Positions 1-8,743 of a stretch of 64,000 bases of DNA are shown here, piece after piece. A program made the position numbers and the translations under genes. The notes beneath the pieces were generated by a model. It was not told where the DNA came from. It did no database searches and saw only the letters and a list, made by a program, of their open reading frames with translations. The DNA comes from Cytophagales bacterium (GTDB lineage Bacteria > Bacteroidota > Bacteroidia > Cytophagales > Spirosomataceae): positions 1-64,000 of the forward strand of contig RDXN01000056.1 of NCBI GenBank assembly GCA_004292855.1, written 5' to 3'. Positions within the stretch are counted from its first letter, which is position 1. Each line of letters begins with the position of its first letter.

Positions 1-813
1 ACCGGAGGTGTTGGCACTGCCTGATGAGTTGCCGATAAAGAGGTTGTAGGAGCCGCCCTGATTGCCAAAGCCGGCTTGCTGGCCCATAAACAGGTTGCCC
101 AAGCCAGTAGTATTGCTGTAACCGGCAGATTGTCCGATAAAAGTGTTAAAACTACCGGTTGTAGTGGAGTAGCCAGACTGATAACCCAGGAAGGTATTAT
201 ATGAAGCAGTTTGATTGCCTTGACCTGACCTTGAACCTATCATTGTGTTCCCTGCACCGGTTGAGTTGGTCGCTCCTGCCAAAATTCCTACAAAGACATT
301 GGCGGTACCATTTGTATTGCCTGAACCAGCATCTGAACCTAAAAACGTATTCTCCGCACCGCTTTGATTGGCATAGCCAGCACCCGATCCAAAAAACGAG
401 TTGCTATTACCAGTTTGATTAAAATACCCCGCTCTATATCCCAAAAAAGCATTATTAAAGCCTCCTGCATTAGCAAAGCCTGATCCTGAGCCAATAAACG
501 TGTTATTGTTTCCTGTTGTGTTATTTTGGCCTGAACTAAAGCCAACAAAAGCGTTACTTTGACCAGATGTATTTAAATTACCAGCAAATGCTCCCAAAAA
601 TACATTTTGCGTACCAGCCATATTCTGTGTACCGGTTGAGCGGCCTATAAACAAATTACTAGCTCCACTCATATTTAAATTACCGGCACCAACACCCACT
701 AAAGTATTATCTGATCCCGGTGTGCTAGCTGACGGTGATGTTGCTACAAAATTAGTTTGTGCAAATCCGTCCACGGCTATTATACAAAAAAGTGACAATA
801 AAGCGTATTTCAT
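1..813 (-). CDS. Tandem-repeat surface/adhesin-like protein (C-terminus beyond window)
   Basis: The leftward frame is open from the ATG at 811-813 to the window edge (271 codons, no stop), so the C-terminus is missing. It begins with a signal peptide (MKYALLSLFCIIAVDGFAQ). After about 35 residues come 14 tandem 17-residue repeats with the consensus N-T-F-x-G-x-x-A/S-G-x-x-N-T-T-G-x-x. The regular Gly/Asn spacing resembles beta-solenoid or trimeric-adhesin head repeats, and the repeats of Bacteroidota tail-fibre/S74-type surface proteins. The missing C-terminus may carry an intramolecular chaperone or a sorting domain. A TAAATTTG promoter element lies upstream on the same strand. It is divergent from the GH99-like gene. 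That it is a secreted repeat protein is clear; the adhesin role is inference. Confidence 0.8.
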   Translation of the reverse strand, partial: MKYALLSLFCIIAVDGFAQTNFVATSPSASTPGSDNTLVGVGAGNLNMSGASNLFIGRSTGTQNMAGTQNVFLGAFAGNLNTSGQSNAFVGFSSGQNNTTGNNNTFIGSGSGFANAGGFNNAFLGYRAGYFNQTGNSNSFFGSGAGYANQSGAENTFLGSDAGSGNTNGTANVFVGILAGATNSTGAGNTMIGSRSGQGNQTASYNTFLGYQSGYSTTTGSFNTFIGQSAGYSNTTGLGNLFMGQQAGFGNQGGSYNLFIGNSSGSANTSG

Positions 814-853
814 TTTGAGCTGGTCTAATCGTGCTGATTTAGTACTATACAGT

Positions 854-861
854 CAAATTTA
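854..861 (-). promoter_or_regulatory. Minus-7 promoter element of the tandem-repeat gene
   Basis: On the minus strand this reads TAAATTTG, matching the Bacteroidota TAnnTTTG minus-7 consensus, about 40 bases before the repeat gene's ATG. No well-spaced minus-33 TTG was found, so it is a prediction from one half of the promoter. Confidence 0.45.
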
Positions 862-903
862 CTACAAGGTTTTCTGCAAGGAAATTAAAATTGGATATAG
901 GTT

Positions 904-2706
904 ATGAAATGGTTCCCCGTTAGTATTGCCGCCTTTTACTTAGTCATCTTATTGACTCCATCACCCGATCTCAAAGTTGGTGATAAGCTAGATTATTTTC
1001 AGCCAGTAACAGGCTCACCAATACTCCCCCCCATTAGTGCAGACTGGGTCGCTACTGATGCTCTCGGACGAACACTCCCTGCTCATAACACAGTAGGAAA
1101 TTTCAGATCAAATAAGTACGTCGGAATCTTTTATTTTTTGTTACAAGGACAGTACAATGACAAAGGAGTCTATGATATTTCTGCCTCAGTTAAAGCGAAT
1201 CCAACAAATCCAAAATTTGGACCCGAAACAGCATGGCACTGGTGGGGTCAACCCGAAGCTGGTTATTATAAATCAGATGATCCTTGGGTTATCAGACGAA
1301 ATTTACAACTTCTGACTTTGGCTGGAGTTGACATTTTGTTTTTAGATACAACTAATGGAGACACTTATTTACCAATTGTAAGTAAATTATGTGAAATCTC
1401 GGTTGAGATGCGTCGAGTGGGTATCCCGACACCCTACATCTGCTTCGTTACATACACGAAAAGTTCAGAAACTGCCACAACTATTTACCAGCAGTTCTAC
1501 GCGCAAAATCGCTATTCAGAACTCTGGTTCAGATGGCAAGGTAAACCATTGATACTAGGTAAAATTGAGGAAGTCACTGATCCAACCGTGCGGGATTTTT
1601 TCACTTGGCGGTTTAGTTGGGCATGGACTAACGCTCGTAATGACCCGCGAAACTGGCAATGGATCGACCGAACCCCGCAAAACTACGGTTGGGATAAAGA
1701 CCCCTCTGTTCCTGAACAGATTCCAGTATCGGTAGCCAGTCATCCTTTCGATAACAACATTGGCAAGAGCTATAAGAAAGGTAAGCCTGGCACGCTAAAT
1801 AAAGTTGGGATTACTCCAATAACGGGGCAGGGTGTTTATTTCGATGAACAATGGAAACAAGCATTACAGGTCGATCCTTCGGTAGTTTTCGTAACCGGGT
1901 GGAATGAGTGGGTAGCTCAACGATTTGTTAATCGGATTGACCCAGCGAAACAATATAAGTTTATGGGGCGTCCAATGAGCTTGGGGCAGTCGTATTTTAT
2001 TGACTTATACAACGAAGAATATAATCGCGACATCGAACCCATGAAGGGTGGCTATGTTGATAACTATTATTATCAGCTAGTGGCAAACGTCCGTAAATTC
2101 AAGGGGTTGCCTCCTCCTGAAACAGCTTCTAAGTCACGAACTGTGCCTATAGATGGCAAATTCACTGAGTGGAATGATATAAAACCAGCATACATAGACT
2201 GCCGAGGTGATATTGCTCACCGGAAATGGCCTCGTTCTGACAATCAGTTTGTATATAAAAACGCTACAGGGCGAAATGATATATTCGTTTGTCGAGTTGC
2301 TCAGGACAACAAGAATGTGTATTTCTACAGCAAAACGTTGGAAAAACTTTCACCTTCTACAGGAAAGAATTGGATGCTTCTGTACGTTGATGCCGACCAA
2401 TCTGCAAAAACAGGTTGGATGGGATATGACTTTCTGATTAATCAGAAAGTAACAAGAAATCAGTCAACAGTTAGCAAATGGAACGGCCAAGGTTGGGTTG
2501 AAATTGGCAAAATTCCTATACAATTTTTCAATAATGAACTTGAACTGAGCGTCCCATTAAAAACCATTAATCAAGTATCAGGTCGAGTTAAATTAGATTT
2601 CCACTGGGCCGATAACATTCAGCGATTATCAGATATAACAGAGTTTTTTGTGAATGGGGATAGTGCGCCTGACCGTCGATTTAATTATAGATACAACAGT
2701 CGTTAG
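904..2706 (+). CDS. Secreted GH99/GH71-like protein with C-terminal CBM9-like domain
   Basis: This 600-residue protein starts with a hydrophobic segment that is a probable signal peptide. Residues of about 70-390 resemble the GH99/GH71-like (WbsX-type) TIM barrel. Visible features are a Trp-rich HWWGQPE stretch, GVDILFLDTTNG, RFSWAW and TGWNEW; the WNEW motif lies where GH99-like enzymes place active-site acids. From about residue 410 a segment beginning VPIDGKFTEWNDI looks like a CBM9-like beta-sandwich. GH99 enzymes act on alpha-mannosides, but many GH99-like proteins sit in polysaccharide loci with unknown substrates. Here it lies beside a polysaccharide locus and is followed by two more beta-rich proteins, suggesting a role in processing the exported glycan. 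The exact substrate cannot be read from the sequence. Confidence 0.65.
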   Translation: MKWFPVSIAAFYLVILLTPSPDLKVGDKLDYFQPVTGSPILPPISADWVATDALGRTLPAHNTVGNFRSNKYVGIFYFLLQGQYNDKGVYDISASVKANPTNPKFGPETAWHWWGQPEAGYYKSDDPWVIRRNLQLLTLAGVDILFLDTTNGDTYLPIVSKLCEISVEMRRVGIPTPYICFVTYTKSSETATTIYQQFYAQNRYSELWFRWQGKPLILGKIEEVTDPTVRDFFTWRFSWAWTNARNDPRNWQWIDRTPQNYGWDKDPSVPEQIPVSVASHPFDNNIGKSYKKGKPGTLNKVGITPITGQGVYFDEQWKQALQVDPSVVFVTGWNEWVAQRFVNRIDPAKQYKFMGRPMSLGQSYFIDLYNEEYNRDIEPMKGGYVDNYYYQLVANVRKFKGLPPPETASKSRTVPIDGKFTEWNDIKPAYIDCRGDIAHRKWPRSDNQFVYKNATGRNDIFVCRVAQDNKNVYFYSKTLEKLSPSTGKNWMLLYVDADQSAKTGWMGYDFLINQKVTRNQSTVSKWNGQGWVEIGKIPIQFFNNELELSVPLKTINQVSGRVKLDFHWADNIQRLSDITEFFVNGDSAPDRRFNYRYNSR

Positions 2707-2758
2707 TTACCTGTTTTTTAATAAATTTGGCATTAATTATTCTATCCTGATAAATTCC

Positions 2759-4003
2759 ATGAGGCAACACTTCTACACTCTGCTCCTGATGATGTCTATC
2801 ATCTGTATTGACGGTTCCTATGCTTTTTCACAGTGGACTACTGGTTCTCTATCACGGTCGCGCTTGTGGCCAAGTGCCACCGGAGCCGGGAATAAAGCTT
2901 TCGTCGCTGGTGGATATTATTATTCTTCGGCTTATAATATTGTTGAGTACAATGGTGTAGATATCTACGACGCTGTCACTGCTCAATGGACAAGTTCTAC
3001 TCTCTCGGTGGGACGAACAGCACACGCAGCAGTTGCTGTGGATAGTCTAGCTTTCTTTGCTGGAGGAATTTCTGATTTTAACGCTTTTAATCCTGCAAAC
3101 TCCACAGTAACAGACCGTGTGGATATATACAACGCGAATACAGGGCAGTGGACAGTAGCACGGCTTTCACAAGCAAGGTCTGCCTTGGTAGGTATCAGTG
3201 TTGGAGGTAAAGTTTTGTTCGGTGGAGGGACATACAATTCAAGTACATCCAATGTGGTGGACATTTATGATATAGCTACAAACCAATGGACAGTAACCCA
3301 TTTTCCAAGAATAAGCGGAAGTGGAATAGGTGTGGCAGGCGTAGGAAATAAAGCATACTTTGTAAATAACGGACGATTGGAAATCTATGATGTCTCAACA
3401 GGCCAGTGGATATCCCAAGTATACCCTCAACAAACTACGGGAGTAGCAGCTATTAGTGTTGGGAATCGGGTCTTTTTTGCGGGTGGGCGCATAAACTTTG
3501 ATTACACTGGTATCGTAAATATCTATGATACAGTTACTGGAGAGTGGTCAACAGCTAGCCTATCAATAGCACCTTCTGCCATAGCCACAACCAAAGTGGG
3601 TTCGACACTATTTTTCGGCATCAACAACGGAGTCTCCACGGTGCTTGATATTTACGAAGATTCAATAAATAGATGGTCGTCTACAACGTTTCCGCGAGTA
3701 AGTGGCCCATTGCATGCCGCGTCAGCGGGTAATCAGGCATTATTTATAGGGTACAACAGCAATTTAGTCGACATATATACAGTGGTTCCAAAACCCGTTT
3801 GTCAGACAATCAGATCAGGAAATTGGGCTGACAGCGCAGTGTGGACATGTGGAAGAACACCTAATGACTCCGACTATGTTGTTATAAATAACGGACACAC
3901 AATTACGATTCCGAATGGGGTTTCAAAAGCAGGGTACGTCATCTATAAAGGGGGTGTTATTACATACCAGCTAGGTGGAAATCTTATCTTGGGGTCGAAT
4001 TAG
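2759..4003 (+). CDS. Secreted kelch-like beta-propeller protein
   Basis: The start is set at 2759 (MRQHFYTLLLMMSIICIDG), because this gives a clean signal peptide and avoids overlap with the preceding gene; 414 residues result. At least six kelch-type units are visible, each with a V-D-I-Y-D-x-x-T-x-Q-W signature spaced about 50-55 residues apart, so a six- or seven-bladed propeller is likely. The C-terminal 60 residues begin with SGNWADSAVWTCGRTPND and resemble the short beta domain often found at the end of Bacteroidota secreted proteins. It follows the GH99-like gene by 52 bases and is probably co-transcribed. Kelch propellers bind proteins or glycans; galactose-oxidase-type catalytic residues were not recognised. 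Its precise function is unknown. Confidence 0.7.
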   Translation: MRQHFYTLLLMMSIICIDGSYAFSQWTTGSLSRSRLWPSATGAGNKAFVAGGYYYSSAYNIVEYNGVDIYDAVTAQWTSSTLSVGRTAHAAVAVDSLAFFAGGISDFNAFNPANSTVTDRVDIYNANTGQWTVARLSQARSALVGISVGGKVLFGGGTYNSSTSNVVDIYDIATNQWTVTHFPRISGSGIGVAGVGNKAYFVNNGRLEIYDVSTGQWISQVYPQQTTGVAAISVGNRVFFAGGRINFDYTGIVNIYDTVTGEWSTASLSIAPSAIATTKVGSTLFFGINNGVSTVLDIYEDSINRWSSTTFPRVSGPLHAASAGNQALFIGYNSNLVDIYTVVPKPVCQTIRSGNWADSAVWTCGRTPNDSDYVVINNGHTITIPNGVSKAGYVIYKGGVITYQLGGNLILGSN

Positions 4004-4137
4004 TACAAGCAGTTAATTTCTAGGCCAATAAATAGCATTTGTACCTTTAGGTAAACAATAAGCTAGGATTTACGATTGCGCCATAAGTGGCATATTGAGT
4101 ATTTCTAAAAGCTAAAAAGATCTAAAATCAAATCATA

Positions 4138-5766
4138 ATGATCAACGTCAAAGATGCGCAGTTCGGGGCTTTGGGTAATGGACAAGTAGATGATACTGCG
4201 GCTATTCAACGAGCCGTTAATTTTGCGCGGACTCAGTCGTTCCCTACTGGAGGAGGAGCCTATCGAATTACTATCTTTTTCCCGGCTGGTTTTTATTACA
4301 TAACAGCCCCTATTGACTTGACCAATGCTAATGGGATTTGGCTGGTGGGCGACGGTGGGCCTTACTTAAATACAAATATTCTTGGTAACACCAGTGGTGC
4401 TATCTTCGATTTTAGTGGCTCGTCGCTGTCAGGCTGCGAAAACTTCTTGTTTGTATCAAGCACGGGTAGTGGTGCTATCCGTTCTACCATCGGTGTACAG
4501 TTTGCTTTAACAGGTAATGGCGGCTTGAACTGTGGTATCCGAAATTGTTCGTTTCAGATGGAGGACTACCCAACAGCCAACAACGGCTTTGGCTCAATTG
4601 GTATTTTAAACGTGCGTGCGGAAGAGTTTTTTATCAATGACTGTTTAGTTCGCGCTAATGCTCCCGTTGTGATGAGCAATGCTGTTTCTGTGACAGGCCA
4701 GGGCGTTAGTTTTACGGCCACGAGTCGCTATCAGGCATTGGTCCAGGGCGTTGGTTCGATGGGATCAACAAATATTCAGGGCACCTCACTCCAGACATAC
4801 GAGAAAAGGCAACCAGCCTTGGTATTAAACGGAACAAATAGCCTAAGTTTTCAAGGGTACTTAAGTCGATCAACCGCAACGAATGGAACGAATGAAACAG
4901 CTATTTACTGTAATCAGTATACAACTAATTTACGCATTTTCGCCATCATTGAGTCTTTCTCACGAGTAATGCGAGTGACTAATAGTGGATTCGAATCAAA
5001 CGAGTTCAACATTGTTTCCTCTAGTGTTACAAGTCCAACAACCGAGCTTTTTGATTTTACAAACTGCTATGTAAAGGGATTCAAACTTCAGCTTTCGCTC
5101 CCGGTTTTGTCCGAACGCAACAACCGATACGTCATTTATCATGCTCCCTCAAGCGATCCAAATCAGCAAGCAGCGGGCAACATTACCAACAGTGAGATCT
5201 CGTGTTATGATATTAATTCAAATCAATATATCATTTCGGCCAACTACTTGCGAAAAGGCGAAAATTTGATTTTTAATACGTTTCGCCCATTTGAAAAAAG
5301 AGGGGGTCGAATACGCCAATTATCTAATGACAGTGTAATTGCGGGGACTGTTGGTTCGCCCACAACGGCAACTGTATATCGTTTTTTACAAGCCGATAAT
5401 TTTGCTTCCCCGAACGGACGTGGAGGTTTTTACAGAATTATTGTTGATGGTGTGATACGGGCAGGAAGTTACGGCTCTGGAGGCACAGCCGTATTGTCTT
5501 TCCAATCGCAAATTCTGGTGAATCAGAATTACCTTGGCTCACAAGACCCGGCTGCCATATCTGTGGTAACGTTCGCACGAAGCGCGACTGATGCATCCTA
5601 CATTAGTGTTAACGGAATTACAGTTAACATCAGTTTCGCTGGTGGCGTTGGTACAGTTACCGTTCTACCACGTGTTTCAGGGCGGGGAACGACTGAACCG
5701 ATTAATTACGATGGTACAGTTGAATTACAAAACGATTTTTTGGTAAACAGTTCAATTCCGCTCTAA
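4138..5766 (+). CDS. Pectate-lyase-3-type right-handed beta-helix protein
   Basis: The N-terminus INVKDAQFGALGNGQVDDT and the following AIQRAVNFA are the signature of the pectate_lyase_3 / GH28-related fold used by phage tailspikes and polysaccharide lyases. The remaining residues are rich in Asn, Gly, Ser and short beta strands, consistent with a parallel beta-helix. Total length is 542 residues. An in-frame TAA at 4123-4125 rules out a longer N-terminus, so there is no signal peptide. The last 15 bases overlap the convergent GT2 gene. Its position beside the polysaccharide locus suggests a glycan-cleaving or glycan-binding role. The fold call is good; the substrate and the way out of the cell are unknown. 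Confidence 0.7.
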   Translation: MINVKDAQFGALGNGQVDDTAAIQRAVNFARTQSFPTGGGAYRITIFFPAGFYYITAPIDLTNANGIWLVGDGGPYLNTNILGNTSGAIFDFSGSSLSGCENFLFVSSTGSGAIRSTIGVQFALTGNGGLNCGIRNCSFQMEDYPTANNGFGSIGILNVRAEEFFINDCLVRANAPVVMSNAVSVTGQGVSFTATSRYQALVQGVGSMGSTNIQGTSLQTYEKRQPALVLNGTNSLSFQGYLSRSTATNGTNETAIYCNQYTTNLRIFAIIESFSRVMRVTNSGFESNEFNIVSSSVTSPTTELFDFTNCYVKGFKLQLSLPVLSERNNRYVIYHAPSSDPNQQAAGNITNSEISCYDINSNQYIISANYLRKGENLIFNTFRPFEKRGGRIRQLSNDSVIAGTVGSPTTATVYRFLQADNFASPNGRGGFYRIIVDGVIRAGSYGSGGTAVLSFQSQILVNQNYLGSQDPAAISVVTFARSATDASYISVNGITVNISFAGGVGTVTVLPRVSGRGTTEPINYDGTVELQNDFLVNSSIPL

Positions 5767-6672
5767 GTGCCAGAACGTGGGGTGCATACTAAGCCGACGC
5801 TTCAACGAGTTAGGGAGATGGTTCTCAAACCGGCCTATCTTATACCCCACATATTTTGCAATTGTTCTAACTATTTGTGAAGGAATGAGTGCGAGTTGCC
5901 CGTGTTCTCGCAGGTACTGCCACTCGTTGATGACATATTTAAATCCTTCAGACTCGGCTTTGGAGAATCCGTTCAAGATAGCCTTTTGCTCTTCGTGAAA
6001 AACTCCAATATCAAAGTATCGCTTGAACTCTTCAGTAACACTGTAATCGTGGGAGTGATAGACCTTAGCCTCTGCACAATATGCCACGCCTTTACCCTGT
6101 AATATAAACCGGGCTGCTACCGATACATCTTCGCCCAAGATCGTGTCAGAAGGGAACCCACCCACCGATTCTAAATCGCTTCTTCGATAGGCAGCAAACG
6201 AGTTGGAACAGGAACACGTTTTGATGCCCATTTTCGGAATCAGGACTTTCGTCTTTATGATACTCTGATCGGGATAGTTCATCAGACGGGCAAACCGTCC
6301 AAAGGCTCCTGTTTCTCTATACGGCAACTGACGGCCATACGCCATAGCAACGGTTCCGTCGACTTTCAATATATTCGTCAATTGCTCCAACGCGTCGGGG
6401 GCAGCGGGCAGGGCATCCTGAGTGAGAAAAACTATAATATCGGAATCGGCCATGCGAACGCCCAGATTCCTGGTGGATCCATGATTAAATGTGGCCTTTT
6501 CTATGGGGACTAAAACAGCGTCGGTACGCTTAATTATATCCTGTGTTCCGTCCGTCGATTCAGAATCAATTAGTATTAATCGATGCTTTAGGGTCTGTTC
6601 GCGAAGCGTTTGCAACAGCGACGGCAGGTAACTTGCAGCATTATAAGTAGGGATTACAACTGATACCATCAT
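5752..6672 (-). CDS. GT2 glycosyltransferase, rhamnosyltransferase-like
   Basis: A 306-residue GT-A family 2 transferase. Visible motifs are VVIPTYNAA at the N-terminus, LIDSESTDGT, FNHGSTRNLG, FLTQDALP (the DxD-like region) and GEDVSVAARF (the ED acceptor-side motif). The FNHGSTRN and TQDA combination is typical of rhamnosyltransferases that extend O-antigens. No membrane segment is visible, so it probably acts at the cytoplasmic face of the inner membrane on lipid-linked sugar. It is the last gene of the leftward polysaccharide cluster, 21 bases after the preceding GT2 gene, and its 3' end overlaps the convergent beta-helix gene by 15 bases. Donor and linkage are inferred from family resemblance only. 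Confidence 0.8.
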   Translation of the reverse strand: MMVSVVIPTYNAASYLPSLLQTLREQTLKHRLILIDSESTDGTQDIIKRTDAVLVPIEKATFNHGSTRNLGVRMADSDIIVFLTQDALPAAPDALEQLTNILKVDGTVAMAYGRQLPYRETGAFGRFARLMNYPDQSIIKTKVLIPKMGIKTCSCSNSFAAYRRSDLESVGGFPSDTILGEDVSVAARFILQGKGVAYCAEAKVYHSHDYSVTEEFKRYFDIGVFHEEQKAILNGFSKAESEGFKYVINEWQYLREHGQLALIPSQIVRTIAKYVGYKIGRFENHLPNSLKRRLSMHPTFWHLERN

Positions 6673-6693
6673 TTTTCAGAAATCGGGGCAAAT

Positions 6694-7407
6694 TTACGTC
6701 AGTTGTCGCTTAATAACGTTCCATAGAAGAAAAAACCGAATCCTGACTCGCTTCGCCAAGCCATATCCTTTGCCACCCGTTGGGGAGAAGTTGTTACCAT
6801 GACGAACATATTTGATTAGTGGCTTTTCGTAAAGTACAATACTACCCCGTAGCTCCACCAATAAGCCAATCCACCAGTCATGCAGAAAAATAGTACGAGG
6901 AAACGGTAAAGCATAAGACAAAACCGCTCGGCGAAAAGCCATACAACAACCAATGTATGAATTACGAAATAGGTTGTGCCAAAACCCTCGCCTACTCCCT
7001 CTCATTGTGAAAAAGGATGGATGAAGCAATTTGCCATCCTGATCTATTATCTCGCAGTCGGTTAGCACCAGATCATTGTTTGCCAATAGTTCCGAGATGT
7101 CCTTCACTTTGTCTGGTAACCATATGTCATCCTGATCGGATAGAATGATATAATCACCGGTTGCCAGTTCTAATGCTGTCTCAAAGTTCCCCGCTGGCCC
7201 CCGCTTATGTCTATTACATACGACTTTAATTCTATTATCAGCCAATTCGCTTACTACCTGCAAGGTTCTGTCTGTCGACCCGTCATCTGAAATAATTATT
7301 TCATCTTCCTCAGCAAGTTGACTAAGTATTGATCGGAGCTGACGCTCAATAAACTGTTCGCCGTTGTAGGCAGCCATACACACACTTACCCGATTCATTT
7401 GATACAT
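6694..7407 (-). CDS. GT2 glycosyltransferase
   Basis: A 237-residue family 2 transferase. The N-terminal VCMAAYNGEQFIERQL, then IISDDGSTDRT and LSDQDDIWLPDKV give the nucleotide-sugar site with its QDD metal-binding acids; FLHDWWIGLL follows in the acceptor half. This motif set resembles alpha-1,3-rhamnosyl or galactosyl transferases of O-antigen clusters. The listed ATG follows the TAG stop of the upstream polymerase gene with no gap, and an internal ATG three codons later (MNRVSV) is an equally good start. Such tight packing indicates translational coupling within the operon. It probably adds one sugar to the lipid-linked repeat unit; the sugar is unknown. Confidence 0.8.
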   Translation of the reverse strand: MYQMNRVSVCMAAYNGEQFIERQLRSILSQLAEEDEIIISDDGSTDRTLQVVSELADNRIKVVCNRHKRGPAGNFETALELATGDYIILSDQDDIWLPDKVKDISELLANNDLVLTDCEIIDQDGKLLHPSFFTMRGSRRGFWHNLFRNSYIGCCMAFRRAVLSYALPFPRTIFLHDWWIGLLVELRGSIVLYEKPLIKYVRHGNNFSPTGGKGYGLAKRVRIRFFLLWNVIKRQLT

Positions 7408-8715
7408 CTAGCTATGGACAAATGCGTTCGCCAACTTTTTACTCAACCTAATCTTAAGCTTCTTAGTTAGTACCAGACTTATAAATACATAAGGTACTAA
7501 TACAAAAAAGGTTAAGTCGAAAAGTTGGGTAATAGCCAGATTGGTATCAATAATAATTGAACTGGCAAGGTGAATGAAGGCTCCCATGTAAACAAAATAG
7601 AAGGCAGTGGATTGAGTCAGCGAGAAATAATACACCCGCAGACGAGCGTACGCATATCCAACCAGAAAGCTATACGGGAAGGCAGCCCAAAATGTGAAAT
7701 AGATTCGCCCTTCAATATAAAATGGAGCGTTAGGGCCAACCGTAACGCCAGCTACGGAACCAGGCGCACGTAAGTTATCAACCATTAAATTACCTGGTGC
7801 TTCAATATATGGTTGGATTCTGAAAAAGCCTAAGATGGGGTTGGCAATGCGAGCCAGATAATCACCAAACGAATAATTTTCAAAAAAAGTAATGTTAGCA
7901 GGCTGATAATAATACAAGACTGAATCAGCACTGTAGAGCAACCGCCTGATGAGGGCGAAAAACGCTCCTTCATACCCCTCATTTTCTTTTAATAAAACCC
8001 CTACAAAAACGCCCATAACACCTACAAGTAACACCGGAATGTATCGCTGAAATCTTCTCAAAATTGTCTGCTGATCGGCAAAAGCAGGATGATAAAAGAC
8101 AATACCAGCAGATATTATGATCTGTAGGAGAGCTGATTTTGACCCTTCCAAAACTGTAAAGAAAGTTATGACCAGAAGGAGGATGAAATCTATTTTCTTC
8201 CGTTGTAACAAATACAAGAATATCAGGCTAGTGCTGGTAAACGTTCCAGTACTCCAGTTAATCTTGCGAAAAAGGCCGAACCCTTGTTGAAAGTTCGCAA
8301 TTTTCGCTTCCGTTGGTGCATCAGACAGCAAAGCAAACCCTTTTACATATCCGATAATTAAATTGGAAAAAATGTAGGCAGCCAACAGAATATATGTGAT
8401 CCAACGCAGTAAAGATTGATCTCGAAAAAGATAGGATTGCTTACTTATACCAATACAATCTAGCTTATTTATCCGAGTATAAGCAACAACAAAACCGAAC
8501 CATAAAGCCAGTTGACAACCAAAAAAATGCAGTATATCAGATAGATCGGGGATAATCTGAATAGCTAGAACGCTGGCAAAAGCTGTTGTGAAAACAAAAA
8601 CAAATAACGGGTCAACTACAGAATAGATGAATTTAAAGTACAACAAGACATAAACAACTAATAGGGCCGTTGCTACCCCGACTAGCATTGGTATGGTAGT
8701 AAAATCAATTTCCAC
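7408..8715 (-). CDS. Wzy-type O-antigen/oligosaccharide repeat polymerase
   Basis: A 435-residue integral membrane protein with about ten to twelve hydrophobic segments spread along its length and one larger loop between roughly residues 260 and 330. The N-terminal half carries GYVKGFALLSDAPTEA and KINWSTGTFTSTS, seen in oligosaccharide repeat-unit polymerases. Wzy proteins join flipped repeat units at the periplasmic face; they are poorly conserved, so the call rests on topology, length and location between glycosyltransferase genes and in the same cluster as Wzx and Wzz homologues. It is directly followed by the next GT2 gene without spacing. Other multi-spanning sugar-modifying proteins are possible but less likely. 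Confidence 0.7.
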   Translation of the reverse strand: MEIDFTTIPMLVGVATALLVVYVLLYFKFIYSVVDPLFVFVFTTAFASVLAIQIIPDLSDILHFFGCQLALWFGFVVAYTRINKLDCIGISKQSYLFRDQSLLRWITYILLAAYIFSNLIIGYVKGFALLSDAPTEAKIANFQQGFGLFRKINWSTGTFTSTSLIFLYLLQRKKIDFILLLVITFFTVLEGSKSALLQIIISAGIVFYHPAFADQQTILRRFQRYIPVLLVGVMGVFVGVLLKENEGYEGAFFALIRRLLYSADSVLYYYQPANITFFENYSFGDYLARIANPILGFFRIQPYIEAPGNLMVDNLRAPGSVAGVTVGPNAPFYIEGRIYFTFWAAFPYSFLVGYAYARLRVYYFSLTQSTAFYFVYMGAFIHLASSIIIDTNLAITQLFDLTFFVLVPYVFISLVLTKKLKIRLSKKLANAFVHS

Positions 8716-8743
8716 GCAGTCTTCGCTTTACAATGTGTAATTC

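Noticed and set aside
1-813. CRISPR-like 51-base periodic repeats
   Set aside because: The repeat phase is a multiple of three, units are diverged, and the leftward frame is open with a signal peptide; it is protein repeat coding.
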